From the NCBI GenBank assembly GCA_051867915.1, contig JBJDZJ010000126.1, positions 1-10,560 on the forward strand: a stretch of DNA of 10,560 bases, written 5' to 3'. Shown piece by piece: positions 1 through 6,706 of the stretch (the first letter of the stretch is position 1; each line of letters starts with the position of its first letter). Made by a program: the position numbers and the translations under genes. The notes under the pieces were generated by a model, which was given only the letters and a program-made list of their open reading frames with translations, made no database searches and was not told the DNA's origin. Origin of the DNA: CAKSQF01 sp051867915 (GTDB lineage Bacteria > Bacillota > Clostridia > Oscillospirales > CAG-272).

Positions 1-33
1 TTTCCCCTTCCTCCAGACCTCCAACCCCATTCC

Positions 34-61
34 TTGGCTGGCGGCATTCTTAATTTATACT
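34..61 (+). promoter_or_regulatory. Possible sigma70-type promoter for the PHP/kinase operon
   Basis: A TTGGCT -35-like hexamer (34-39) and a TATACT -10-like hexamer (56-61) are separated by 16 bases. This is seen in the sequence, but the -35 match is only four of six and the window begins 33 bases upstream, so a promoter farther left cannot be excluded. Transcription would begin near 68, just before the leader hairpin at 74-102. Confidence 0.35.
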
Positions 62-73
62 TTATCGACAGAC

Positions 74-102
74 TGAAATCCCGCCCGAAGGGCAGGATTT
101 TA
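74..102 (+). other. Leader hairpin before the PHP gene
   Basis: AAATCC (76-81) pairs with GGATTT (95-100) and GCCC (83-86) pairs with GGGC (90-93) around a GAA loop, with a single C/A mismatch between the two stem segments. Outer G-T and T-A pairs extend it to 74-102. The hairpin ends six bases before the AGGAGG ribosome binding site (108-113). It could be a leader structure or the terminator of an upstream gene, but only four T follow it, so terminator function is doubtful. Confidence 0.4.
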
Positions 103-121
103 CCATCAGGAGGCGCACAGC

Positions 122-1024
122 ATGGTTGATCTTCACACCCATTCCGTCTATTCAGACGGCAGTCTGACTCCGTCGGAGCTTGTGGCTCTGGCAGAGCGGA
201 CAGGGCTGTCAGCAGTTGCCCTCTGCGATCACAACACCCTTGCCGGCATTCCCGAATTTCTGGAGGCGGCCAAGGGTTCGACGGTGGAGGCGATCCCCGG
301 CATCGAATTTTCCACCGAATACCGTCGGGGGACTCCGGAGCGGATGACCGAGCTTCATCTGCTGGGGCTGTTCATTCCGATGACCTGCTACGGTGAGATC
401 ACCCGTGAAATGGAAGAGCAGGCCGAGCGGAAAGAAGAATGCAACCGCCGACTGGCAGAGGCGCTCTGCCGGGCGGGATATGCGATTTCCTACGATGAAA
501 TCAGGCGCCGTGCCATTCATCCCAATCGGGCACATTTTGCCGCCGCCCTTGTGGAGGCGGGCTATGCAGAATCGTCCAAAGACGCCTTTGCCCGCTTCCT
601 GTCGCCGAATCGGGGATTCTATCATCCCCCTGCCCGACCGGATGTATTTGAAACCATCGAAAAGGTTCGCCGCATGGGCGGCGTACCGATACTCGCCCAT
701 CCTCTGGTGACGCTGTCCCCTGCCGATCTCATTGAATTTCTCCCGGATGGGGTTCGGGCGGGGCTTGTGGGCATGGAGACCGAATATTCCGACTACTCTG
801 ACGAAACCACTGCGCTGGCGAAATCCCTTGCGGAAACCTTTTCTCTTGCCGAAAGCGGCGGATCCGATTTCCACGGAGACGCCAAGCCCGACATCCGCAT
901 GGGTGTGGGCAGAGGGAATCTTGCGGTTTGCGATGAGAAGCTTGAGATTCTGAAGGGGTACCGATCGGCTCCCGACCCTGCCCCGAAAGGCGAAAATCCG
1001 GAAAGGAGAGAACCCACACGATGA
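122..1024 (+). CDS. PHP-domain metal-dependent phosphoesterase
   Basis: This 300-residue protein belongs to the PHP (polymerase and histidinol phosphatase) superfamily of multi-metal phosphoesterases, probably acting in the cytoplasm on a small phosphorylated nucleotide or RNA end. Metal-ligand motifs are visible in the family order: HTH at H5/H7, YSDGS at 10-14, CDHN at D36/H37, PGIE with E62, H79 in ELHLLG, AHP with H193, and GSDFHG with D249/H251. The late GSDFHG-plus-MGVG pattern resembles the TrpH/YciV group (3',5'-nucleoside bisphosphate phosphatases related to RNase AM); that assignment is family knowledge and substrate is inferred. The ATG start has an AGGAGG ribosome binding site eight bases upstream. 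Its stop overlaps the next start as ATGA, so the two genes are translationally coupled. No signal peptide is seen. Confidence 0.9.
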   Translation: MVDLHTHSVYSDGSLTPSELVALAERTGLSAVALCDHNTLAGIPEFLEAAKGSTVEAIPGIEFSTEYRRGTPERMTELHLLGLFIPMTCYGEITREMEEQAERKEECNRRLAEALCRAGYAISYDEIRRRAIHPNRAHFAAALVEAGYAESSKDAFARFLSPNRGFYHPPARPDVFETIEKVRRMGGVPILAHPLVTLSPADLIEFLPDGVRAGLVGMETEYSDYSDETTALAKSLAETFSLAESGGSDFHGDAKPDIRMGVGRGNLAVCDEKLEILKGYRSAPDPAPKGENPERREPTR

Positions 1025-1644
1025 TCGGAATCTGCCCGAAATGCGGAAATTACGAATGGGACAAAACGGTTTCGGGGCATACGGTAACATGCCCGAAATG
1101 CACTCACACATGGTCCTTCCGAAAGCTGCCGCTGTTTATCCTGTCGGGATGCAGCGGCATGGGAAAAACCACCACCGCTCAGGAGCTTATGCAAAGGAGT
1201 CCCGGATTTGTCGTTCTGGACGGCGATCTGTACAACGGGATTCTGCCGCTGACCACCGATGAGGATCGGCAGAATTATGTGGATCAGATGCTGTGCGTCT
1301 CCAAAGACATCATGCAGAGCGGGATGCCGGTTCTGTGGTCCATGGCAGGATGTCTGGACAAAATGAAATGCAGTTATCATGCCCGATTCTTTTCGGAAAT
1401 CTACTGCCTTGCCCTTGTCTGCGGCGAAGACGAACTGCGCAGGAAGATGGTGGAGGGAAGGAAGATTCGGGACGAGAATTGGATCATGGATTCCATCGGC
1501 TACAATCGGTATTTCAAAACCCATTCCCGCATCGGCGATCTGTCCTTTGACACCCTTGATATGACCGGAAAGAGCGTGTCCGAGGTGGCAGACGGGGTTT
1601 GTCGGTGGGTGAACGCCCACATGCATATTCCGGATCGGGAATGA
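1021..1644 (+). CDS. Zinc-ribbon P-loop kinase/ATPase
   Basis: This 207-residue protein joins a short N-terminal zinc ribbon to a P-loop NTPase. The ribbon has two CPKC knuckles (C5/C8 and C24/C27). The Walker A motif is GCSGMGKTT at 43-51, and VLDGDLY at 65-71 resembles the acidic substrate/metal segment of small nucleotide or shikimate-type kinases. Its size suits a nucleoside-kinase-like AAA_33-type protein, but the phosphate acceptor cannot be read from the sequence. The start overlaps the PHP stop (ATGA), with a ribosome binding site AAAGGAGAG at 1002-1010. Being co-translated with a phosphoesterase suggests that the two act on related phosphorylated metabolites; that is inference. The operon ends at the hairpin at 1758-1800, after about 110 bases that hold only weak hairpins and no gene. 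Confidence 0.8.
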   Translation: MIGICPKCGNYEWDKTVSGHTVTCPKCTHTWSFRKLPLFILSGCSGMGKTTTAQELMQRSPGFVVLDGDLYNGILPLTTDEDRQNYVDQMLCVSKDIMQSGMPVLWSMAGCLDKMKCSYHARFFSEIYCLALVCGEDELRRKMVEGRKIRDENWIMDSIGYNRYFKTHSRIGDLSFDTLDMTGKSVSEVADGVCRWVNAHMHIPDRE

Positions 1645-1757
1645 ATCGGAGCGTTTGAGAGACGCCTGCGGGCAGTCGGGCCCTCATTCCCCAATGCCCG
1701 GACAGGATCCCGACGGCGCTCGGTCGCCGATACGCCCGCAATTCACGCATCAAAATT

Positions 1758-1800
1758 CCCTCTTTGAGACGCCGAATGCGTCTCAAAGAGGGTGTTTTTT
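1758..1800. terminator. Strong shared intrinsic terminator
   Basis: A perfect 15-bp stem (1758-1772 with 1778-1792) closes a CGAAT loop and is followed by T's at 1795-1800, so it is a classic terminator for the plus-strand PHP/kinase operon. It lies directly beyond the stop codon of the minus-strand PAP2 gene (1800-1802). On that strand a four-T run follows the stem (AAAA at 1752-1755), so it probably serves both convergent units, more weakly on the minus strand. Confidence 0.9.
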
Positions 1801-2498
1801 CATTTCCGAGGTTTTCTTTTCTTTCCGTATGCCACGACATACGCCAGAATGCAGACCGGGATCGCCGCCACCAGATCTATGACCGAATGCTGTTTCAAAA
1901 ATACCGTGGACACCGAGATCAGAAGAGCCAGCAGGACGAAAACCGTCCGGGAAACAGGCCCCGAAAAATGCTTGCTCTTCCAAGCGCAGACCGCCACTGC
2001 CACCGATCCGATGACATGAATGGAGGGGCAGACATTGGTGTTGGTATCAAAAGCATAAAAATGAGTCATGAACCGGGTGAAAACATTGTCCCTTTCAAAG
2101 GTTATCGGCCGAAGCTCCTGACAGTTGGGAAAAACGAGATAGACGATGATGGCAACGGTATAGGAAACCATGATGAACTTCATGAGTCCTTTGAAGGATT
2201 CCACATCAAAAAGCAGGGTGTAGATGTGCATTCCCACCAGATAGACGAACCAGAACAGATAGGGAACCAGAAAGAACTCGCAAAAGGGGATGAGATCGTC
2301 AAGGGCGCAGTGAATGGGAAAATAGGATTCCCGAATGAAGAGCCGCTCCACCGTTAGAAAGAGAAGACCGAAAACCGGCCAAAACAGCAGGTATTTCAAA
2401 TGGCTGAACTCCGGAGTGTTCAGCTTACGAAGTCGGAACTTCCGATAATCCACAACGGAACAATCGCTGTTTTTGATTATAATGCCTGTTTTGTGCAT
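1800..2498 (-). CDS. PAP2-family membrane phosphatase/phosphotransferase
   Basis: This 232-residue multi-pass membrane protein carries the PAP2 active-site signature in its Aur1/inositol-phosphotransferase-like form: LRP at 129-131, CPSIH at 157-161 with H161, and the late HxxxD element at H204/D208 in LKQHSVIDL. Hydrophobic segments lie near 37-50, 75-97, 108-123, 162-172 and 185-200. Family members transfer or hydrolyse phosphoryl groups on lipid phosphates or phosphoinositides at the membrane; the substrate here is unknown. The ATG overlaps the end of the upstream acyltransferase-like gene by 22 bases, and an AGGAAGAAGG ribosome binding site lies inside that gene, so coupled translation is likely. 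It is the last gene of the minus-strand run and ends at the shared terminator. The signature supports the family well, the function only broadly. Confidence 0.8.
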   Translation of the reverse strand: MHKTGIIIKNSDCSVVDYRKFRLRKLNTPEFSHLKYLLFWPVFGLLFLTVERLFIRESYFPIHCALDDLIPFCEFFLVPYLFWFVYLVGMHIYTLLFDVESFKGLMKFIMVSYTVAIIVYLVFPNCQELRPITFERDNVFTRFMTHFYAFDTNTNVCPSIHVIGSVAVAVCAWKSKHFSGPVSRTVFVLLALLISVSTVFLKQHSVIDLVAAIPVCILAYVVAYGKKRKPRK

Positions 2499-3004
2499 TC
2501 TTTGCCTTCTTCCTCATGACTTTCTTTGATGCTCTCTTTTTCCCGAAGCCGCTCGGCAACTCTCATCAGTTTCGGGCGGTTGTACCGTTGTATGATGATA
2601 TACGGCAGATTTCCGATCAGATACAGCAGAGCCAGAATCCGACCGCCGATTCCCTCCCAGATCAGAACGCAGAAAAATCCCAACAGTCCCAGCGCCAGAT
2701 GAACAAACTCCGCAATGCAGGTTTCCCGTATCGCCAGATCCAACTGCTTCGGGCCGATTCCCGGTGACAGACTCTTGGGCGGCATCATCCCCGGCAGAAT
2801 CCTGCTCATATCGGGAACCTTATTCATCCATCGCTTGACCTTCAGCCGATTGTAGATGGTGCCGTTTTTCTCGAAGGCACGGGTACGAAACAGAATGCCG
2901 TCGGGATGGAACAAGCCCTTGGGCAGAATCCGTCCGATGAAAAATCCCAGAATCCCGATCAGGCACAGATACATAAAACAATGCCACAGATTCATCATAC
3001 CCAT
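2477..3004 (-). CDS. CrtO-like acyltransferase family membrane protein
   Basis: This 175-residue protein has an N-terminal membrane segment (about 8-24) and two hydrophobic stretches near 97-116 and 121-137. Conserved-looking elements are YNRLKVKRW (51-59) followed by VPD (63-65), an ETCIAEFVH segment (94-102), and NLPYIIIQRYNRPKL (131-145). This pattern resembles the family annotated as glycosyl-4,4'-diaponeurosporenoate acyltransferase (CrtO of staphyloxanthin synthesis), which in Clostridia often occurs without carotenoid genes, so the true substrate is probably another lipid or glycolipid. The assignment comes from remembered motifs. The ribosome binding site AAGGAAGG is very close to the first ATG and better spaced for the third codon (M3), so the true start may be 2998. 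It lies 82 bases after the mannosidase and overlaps the PAP2 gene, which suggests a shared role in envelope lipid modification. Confidence 0.6.
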   Translation of the reverse strand: MGMMNLWHCFMYLCLIGILGFFIGRILPKGLFHPDGILFRTRAFEKNGTIYNRLKVKRWMNKVPDMSRILPGMMPPKSLSPGIGPKQLDLAIRETCIAEFVHLALGLLGFFCVLIWEGIGGRILALLYLIGNLPYIIIQRYNRPKLMRVAERLREKESIKESHEEEGKECTKQAL

Positions 3005-3039
3005 TTCCCTTCCTTATTGTTATTTTCCCGTGTTCCCTG

Positions 3040-3077
3040 TACGGGGCGCCGCAACAACCGTCTGCGGCCGCCCCGTA
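3040..3077 (-). other. Intercistronic hairpin after the mannosidase gene
   Basis: TACGGGGCG (3040-3048) pairs with CGCCCCGTA (3069-3077), and CCGCA (3049-3053) pairs with TGCGG (3063-3067), giving a 14-bp GC-rich stem with one bulged C and a 9-base loop. It sits ten bases beyond the mannosidase stop codon. On the minus strand no U-run follows, so it looks more like a processing or mRNA-stabilising structure, or a leaky terminator, than a full stop before the acyltransferase-like gene. Confidence 0.55.
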
Positions 3078-3086
3078 TCTGTATTG

Positions 3087-5663
3087 TTATTCCGCCTTTT
3101 CCAGTTCCAGCGTGACGATCTTCTTTTTTCCCACAGTCAGAGACAGCCGTCCGTCGGTCAGCGTCAGCGGGCTGATGCGCTCCTCGTTCAGATTGGTCAG
3201 ATACGCTCCCGTAAACGAGCCGCCCAGGGTGACATGAAGGTCTTCCTCGCTGTCGCTCAGGTTGTAGATTCTGAAGATCAGGGAGTCCCGATCCTCCGCC
3301 TTCTTCAGGGCGGACATCCGGATCATGGGGTTATCCAGAGCGATGAAGTCCTGCCCGGCGGGAAGACGACCCTCATGCAGATCGGCGCCGACGGCGATCA
3401 CCGAGGGTGCGGCAAAGGCATAGGCGGCATTGACGGCAGACGGACGGTCCGCTCCGTAGGGAATCACGCTGTATTCCAGCAGATATTCGCCCTTGCACTG
3501 GGCTTTCGGCGTGGGGAAGACACCCCAGTCGCCCATCTCGCCGACGCACCGCAGAAGAGTGATTGCGGCGGTATTCTTGCCGTCCCGATAGACTTCATAC
3601 TCATGAAGTCCCCGATTGGCAATACAAAGTCCCCGATTCTCCCCCTCCAGCAGGATGAAGGAGTCGTCCCGCTGATCGTTGGAGGGATTCTGCCATGTGA
3701 ACTCGGGCTGAATGGGACGGGAAACCAGATCGAACTGTCCCTCGGACAGCACATGATCGGCGACAACATCGCTTTGGAAGGTGGCGCGAATCCGATGATT
3801 CTCCCCACGGTTGACAATCTTCGTCGCAATGTCTACCCGATGAATGCCCTCGGTCAGGGTCACATAGGAGGTCACATCCTCCTCATCGGACAGATGAATC
3901 TTCACCGCAAAGGTTGCGCTGTACGGAGTCTGCTCATACAGGGTGATCTGTGCAGAATCGGCAGTCAGGGTGGGGCGGTCCCCCTTGCGGAAGTTGTAGC
4001 TTTCACCCAGATCCTGCTCGTCGATCAGCAGGTTCTGATTGCCGTAGACCTGTCCCGTCGTTTTGTCGGTCAGGGTAAAGCTGCCGTTGTCGGCGAAGGT
4101 CAGGGACAGTTCGCCGCTTTCCATGCCGTGCTCCCAAACCCGGATGGCAGAGTCGACCCCGGTCTTCCCTCTTGCCACGCTGTAAACGGTGTAGCCGATA
4201 CCGGAAGTCTCCACGGGGAACTCAATCTCGAAGCGATCCACATATCTCGGCTGACGGAAACGGTCGCTCGGCAGGGTGTAGGTAAACTGATTGCGGATCA
4301 GGCGGGTCTTGGCGGGAACCACCGATCCGTCGGGCGCGTAGACCGTCACATCGGTCAAAGAGTCGTCCCGATCGAAATCCACATGGGTCTTCACCACCCG
4401 GCGGCAGGAAGAAGGCTCCAGCGAGAAGACCACAATGGCCTTTTCGCCCTTTTGTCCCTTTGCCGACAGAGTGTCCACCGCTTTTGCAAAGTAGTCGCAG
4501 GCCCCCTCGGTCAGCTTTTCGGCGACCGCATAGGATTTGGCGAAACGGGTCAGCATTTCCTCATAGACCTCATCGCAGGAGCAGGTGCAGATGGAATCGT
4601 GGGGATGGTTCTGCATCAGCTTTCTCCAGGCATACAGGAAGTAGTCGGAGGGGTATTCCCTTCCCGACAGGGTCGCCAGAGCCGACAGCGGCTCGGCGAT
4701 CCGCTCCAGCTGATGCTCGGTCTCGTGATTCTTCTGCTTGATGTCAATGTGAGTGGAGGCGGTGTTGATCAGCAGGCCGTAGCCCGAGGTGTACTGCCCC
4801 ACAATCTCCCCCGTGAAGGGCTTCAGATCATCCTTGTGCTTGCGGATCTCTTCTATGTAGTCCCGGAAATTGGACTGTCTGACCACAACCTCGTCCTGAA
4901 CTTCATTTGCCGTCTTGATAACCGAGGACAGATTCTTCTGAAGGGGCTGATGGTCGCATCCGTTCATGCCCAGAAGCTGATCGGTGGTGGCGAATCGCTC
5001 TGCCGAATGAGCGATGCCCAGAATCCGATCCTTCAGGGCAGCGGGATCGGAGGGCAGTTCGTTGGCATTGCAATACCAATTGGCAAACAGGATGCCGATG
5101 ACCTCACTGCCGTCGGGGGATCGCCAGATCAGCTCGGACTTGGTGATGCCGTTCTGCTTGATAACCTTGTTGTCGGCGCCGATGTCGTTGAGTCCCCGAC
5201 CGAAGACGGCGTTGTCGATGCCGAATCCCCGGACGATCTGGGGGGCCTGGGATATATTGCCGAAGGAATCGGGGAAATAGCCTACCATCAGGGGGTCGGC
5301 GCCCACCGATTTTGCCAGCTTGATGCCGTAGAGCATATTGCGCACATTGGCCTCGCCGTCGGTGAGGAATTCATCCTGCAAAACATACCAGGGACCGATC
5401 TGAATCTTGTCCGCACGGATCAAAGCCAGCAGGCGTTCCCGCATTTCGGGGCGGATTTCCAGATAGTCCTCGACGGGGACAAACTGCCCGTCAAAGTGAT
5501 AGGTGGTGTAGTCGGGATCGGTTTCCATGACCTCAATCAGCGCATCGAAAAGCTCCACCAGCTTCATGCGGTGAGCCTCAAAGGACTGATACCATTCCCT
5601 GTCCCAGTGAGAATGGGGGATGATGTGCAGGGTTTTCTTCTGCTTGTTCTCTTGCTGTTCCAT
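3087..5663 (-). CDS. Family GH38 alpha-mannosidase
   Basis: This 858-residue enzyme is a glycoside hydrolase family 38 alpha-mannosidase of the bacterial (MngB/streptococcal) type. The catalytic domain begins almost at the N-terminus with HSHWDREW (17-24; H19 and D21 are expected zinc ligands), then FDGQ (57-60), GPWYVLQDEF (90-99), and YFPDSFGN (129-136) with D132 as the expected nucleophile. NHPHDSI (352-358) supplies the second His of the zinc site (H355) within the helical middle domain. From about 410 onward follow the beta-rich C-terminal domains. There is no signal peptide, so it likely acts in the cytoplasm on imported manno-oligosaccharides or mannosyl-glycerate-like substrates. A ribosome binding site is weak (GAGGGA 14 bases upstream, AGGAGA farther), and no in-frame earlier start exists. 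It follows the MIF gene by 51 bases. Confidence 0.95.
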   Translation of the reverse strand: MEQQENKQKKTLHIIPHSHWDREWYQSFEAHRMKLVELFDALIEVMETDPDYTTYHFDGQFVPVEDYLEIRPEMRERLLALIRADKIQIGPWYVLQDEFLTDGEANVRNMLYGIKLAKSVGADPLMVGYFPDSFGNISQAPQIVRGFGIDNAVFGRGLNDIGADNKVIKQNGITKSELIWRSPDGSEVIGILFANWYCNANELPSDPAALKDRILGIAHSAERFATTDQLLGMNGCDHQPLQKNLSSVIKTANEVQDEVVVRQSNFRDYIEEIRKHKDDLKPFTGEIVGQYTSGYGLLINTASTHIDIKQKNHETEHQLERIAEPLSALATLSGREYPSDYFLYAWRKLMQNHPHDSICTCSCDEVYEEMLTRFAKSYAVAEKLTEGACDYFAKAVDTLSAKGQKGEKAIVVFSLEPSSCRRVVKTHVDFDRDDSLTDVTVYAPDGSVVPAKTRLIRNQFTYTLPSDRFRQPRYVDRFEIEFPVETSGIGYTVYSVARGKTGVDSAIRVWEHGMESGELSLTFADNGSFTLTDKTTGQVYGNQNLLIDEQDLGESYNFRKGDRPTLTADSAQITLYEQTPYSATFAVKIHLSDEEDVTSYVTLTEGIHRVDIATKIVNRGENHRIRATFQSDVVADHVLSEGQFDLVSRPIQPEFTWQNPSNDQRDDSFILLEGENRGLCIANRGLHEYEVYRDGKNTAAITLLRCVGEMGDWGVFPTPKAQCKGEYLLEYSVIPYGADRPSAVNAAYAFAAPSVIAVGADLHEGRLPAGQDFIALDNPMIRMSALKKAEDRDSLIFRIYNLSDSEEDLHVTLGGSFTGAYLTNLNEERISPLTLTDGRLSLTVGKKKIVTLELEKAE

Positions 5664-5714
5664 ATTTGTGATGCGTCCCTCTGTAAAGGGATCTCCTTTC
5701 CGATTTCCGTAAAC

Positions 5715-6056
5715 TCAGAAATTGCCGCCGTTCCAGCCCCAGTGGCTGCACAGCTCGTATTTGACATAGATCCGATCTTCGGGAATTCCCAGTTCCCCGG
5801 AGAGGATGGCGCAGATCTTCCCGGTCATCTTTTCCAGAGCGTCTGCAGGGGCGGATCCGTAAATTTTGACCTCCGAAATGGCGCAGGGAGCGTCGGATCC
5901 CTGAAAATACAGGGACATTTCGCCCGCAAAGGAGACCATAAGCCACCGCTCGCTCTTTCCGGGCAGGGTTTCAATCGCCTTTCCGAGGCGGGTTTTGATG
6001 GCGTCGGCAGACGCATCGGAGATTTTCACATTGGTTTTCGTTTCGATATAAGGCAT
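5715..6056 (-). CDS. MIF/tautomerase-superfamily homologue
   Basis: This 113-residue protein is a bacterial homologue of macrophage migration inhibitory factor. The chosen start gives MPYIETK, placing Pro directly after Met as required for the catalytic amino-terminal proline of the family; an AAAGGA ribosome binding site lies nine bases upstream, whereas the frame is open for nine more codons to a start without good context. Further matches to MIF are a Lys near position 33 (GKSERW), the SDAPCA segment, and a C-terminal DRIYVKY followed by GWNGGNF, which parallels the vertebrate DRVYINY and GWNNSTF region. Known members have keto-enol tautomerase activity, and some eukaryotic ones are cytokines; the bacterial role is unknown. 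It is first in the minus-strand run, 51 bases before the mannosidase. No signal peptide or CxxC motif is present. Confidence 0.85.
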   Translation of the reverse strand: MPYIETKTNVKISDASADAIKTRLGKAIETLPGKSERWLMVSFAGEMSLYFQGSDAPCAISEVKIYGSAPADALEKMTGKICAILSGELGIPEDRIYVKYELCSHWGWNGGNF

Positions 6057-6096
6057 AATCGGCAGTCCTTTCCTGTATTGCAAAGTCTTCAGGGCT

Positions 6097-6125
6097 ATTA
6101 TATACGATTTTTAAGAAAAAGTAAA
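6097..6125 (-). promoter_or_regulatory. Promoter for the MIF-mannosidase operon
   Basis: Read on the minus strand, TTTACT (6120-6125) and a perfect TATAAT (6097-6102) are 17 bases apart. Transcription would start near 6090, about 35 bases before the MIF start codon. The -10 match is perfect and the -35 match partial. No other equally good promoter is seen between here and the PAP2 gene, which fits one four-gene transcript. Confidence 0.6.
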
Positions 6126-6265
6126 GGTCAATAATAAAAATTTCACAAAAAAGATAAGAACAGGAAATCGCCCCCTTTCCCTGCCGAAAACTGCGCTTAT
6201 GGGAGTTCTGTCGAAGGCAATCGAATAAATGGGGCAAAAAAGATGAAGAAATTTTCAAAAAGGGG

Positions 6266-6294
6266 TTGACAAACGGGAATTTGTGTGGTATACT
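6266..6294 (+). promoter_or_regulatory. Near-consensus promoter for the tRNA pair
   Basis: TTGACA (6266-6271, perfect) and TATACT (6289-6294, one mismatch) are separated by exactly 17 bases, and the tRNA-Leu gene begins 22 bases after the -10. The strength fits a stable RNA operon. The promoter is divergent from the MIF-mannosidase promoter; the 260 bases between the MIF start and the tRNA hold these two promoters and no gene. Confidence 0.9.
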
Positions 6295-6316
6295 AGCAGA
6301 GCGGTTTGGAGCAGAC

Positions 6317-6405
6317 GCCGGCGTGGCGGAACAGGCAGACGCATCGGACTTAAAATCCGGTGGGACGAAAGTCTCGTACCGGTTCGATCCCGGTCGCCGG
6401 CACCA
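6317..6405 (+). tRNA. tRNA-Leu (anticodon UAA)
   Basis: The acceptor stem GCCGGCG (6317-6323) pairs fully with CGCCGGC (6395-6401), followed by discriminator A and an encoded CCA (6403-6405). The anticodon loop 6349-6355 carries TAA at 6351-6353 on a five-pair stem. The long variable arm (GTGGGAC...GTCTCGT region) marks a class II tRNA, and the T loop GGTTCGATCC is intact. It reads UUA and wobble UUG leucine codons. The next tRNA begins 13 bases downstream in the same transcript. Confidence 0.97.
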
Positions 6406-6418
6406 AATCTGAATATAT

Positions 6419-6495
<77 letters not shown>

Positions 6496-6498
6496 AAC

Positions 6499-6530
6499 GA
6501 AAGCACTTCGAAAGAAGTGCTTTTTTGTTT
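6499..6530 (+). terminator. Intrinsic terminator of the tRNA operon
   Basis: AAGCACTTC (6501-6509) pairs with GAAGTGCTT (6514-6522) around a GAAA tetraloop and is followed by a T-run (6521-6526). It closes the tRNA transcript and marks the left edge of the accessory region. Confidence 0.93.
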
Positions 6531-6532
6531 CC

Positions 6533-6706
6533 GGAACGATGTGTTCCGCCCCTGCGGAACATGATGCGCACTTCGTGCGTGATGACGGCTTCGCCTTGTG
6601 ATGTGCCTTTCGGGCGTGAGTAGGAACACATCACATCACTGCGCCCAACGGAAGCAACATCACTATGCGAAGCATAACATCACTTGCCCGCAAGGGCAAA
6701 CATCAC
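6533..6706. repeat. Array of short hairpins with conserved 7-base separators
   Basis: Between the tRNA terminator and the GNAT remnant lies a run of small palindromes, each different, separated by a constant word. In the left part the word is CATGATG/GTGATG(T) (6560-6566, 6579-6584, 6598-6604); in the right part it is its complement ACATCAC (6628-6634, 6633-6639, 6657-6663, 6677-6683, 6700-6706). Clear stems are GTTCCGC/GCGGAAC (6543-6560), CGCAC/GTGCG (6567-6579), TATGC/GCATA (6664-6676) and TTGCCC/GGGCAA (6684-6699); others (6586-6596, 6604-6616, 6640-6655) look decayed. An exact 10-base inverted repeat (6538-6547 with 6623-6632) spans the left part. The unit period is about 19-24 bases. 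The element family is not one I can name. Confidence 0.8.

Noticed and set aside
209..1111. 300-codon minus-strand open frame opposite the PHP gene
   Set aside because: The plus strand carries the full set of PHP metal motifs, a strong ribosome binding site and coupling to the next gene. The antisense reading shows no family features.
1764..2357. 197-codon plus-strand open frame
   Set aside because: It starts inside the terminator hairpin and is antisense to the PAP2 gene, which has its active-site residues. The translation is His/Asp/Gly-rich shadow sequence.
5715..6083. Longer start for the MIF gene (nine extra codons)
   Set aside because: The extra codons overlap the ribosome binding site of the inner ATG and would bury the catalytic proline that must follow the initiator Met.
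2856..6134. A 1092-codon open frame on the plus strand across the mannosidase region
   Set aside because: It is the antisense of the GH38 and neighbouring genes, whose motifs are unmistakable on the minus strand. Its translation shows no domain, and its length follows from GC-rich codon bias.
6533..6706. CRISPR-like spacing of a short repeat
   Set aside because: The constant word is only 7 bases, the variable parts are 12-17 bases and self-complementary, orientation flips midway, and no cas gene is present.
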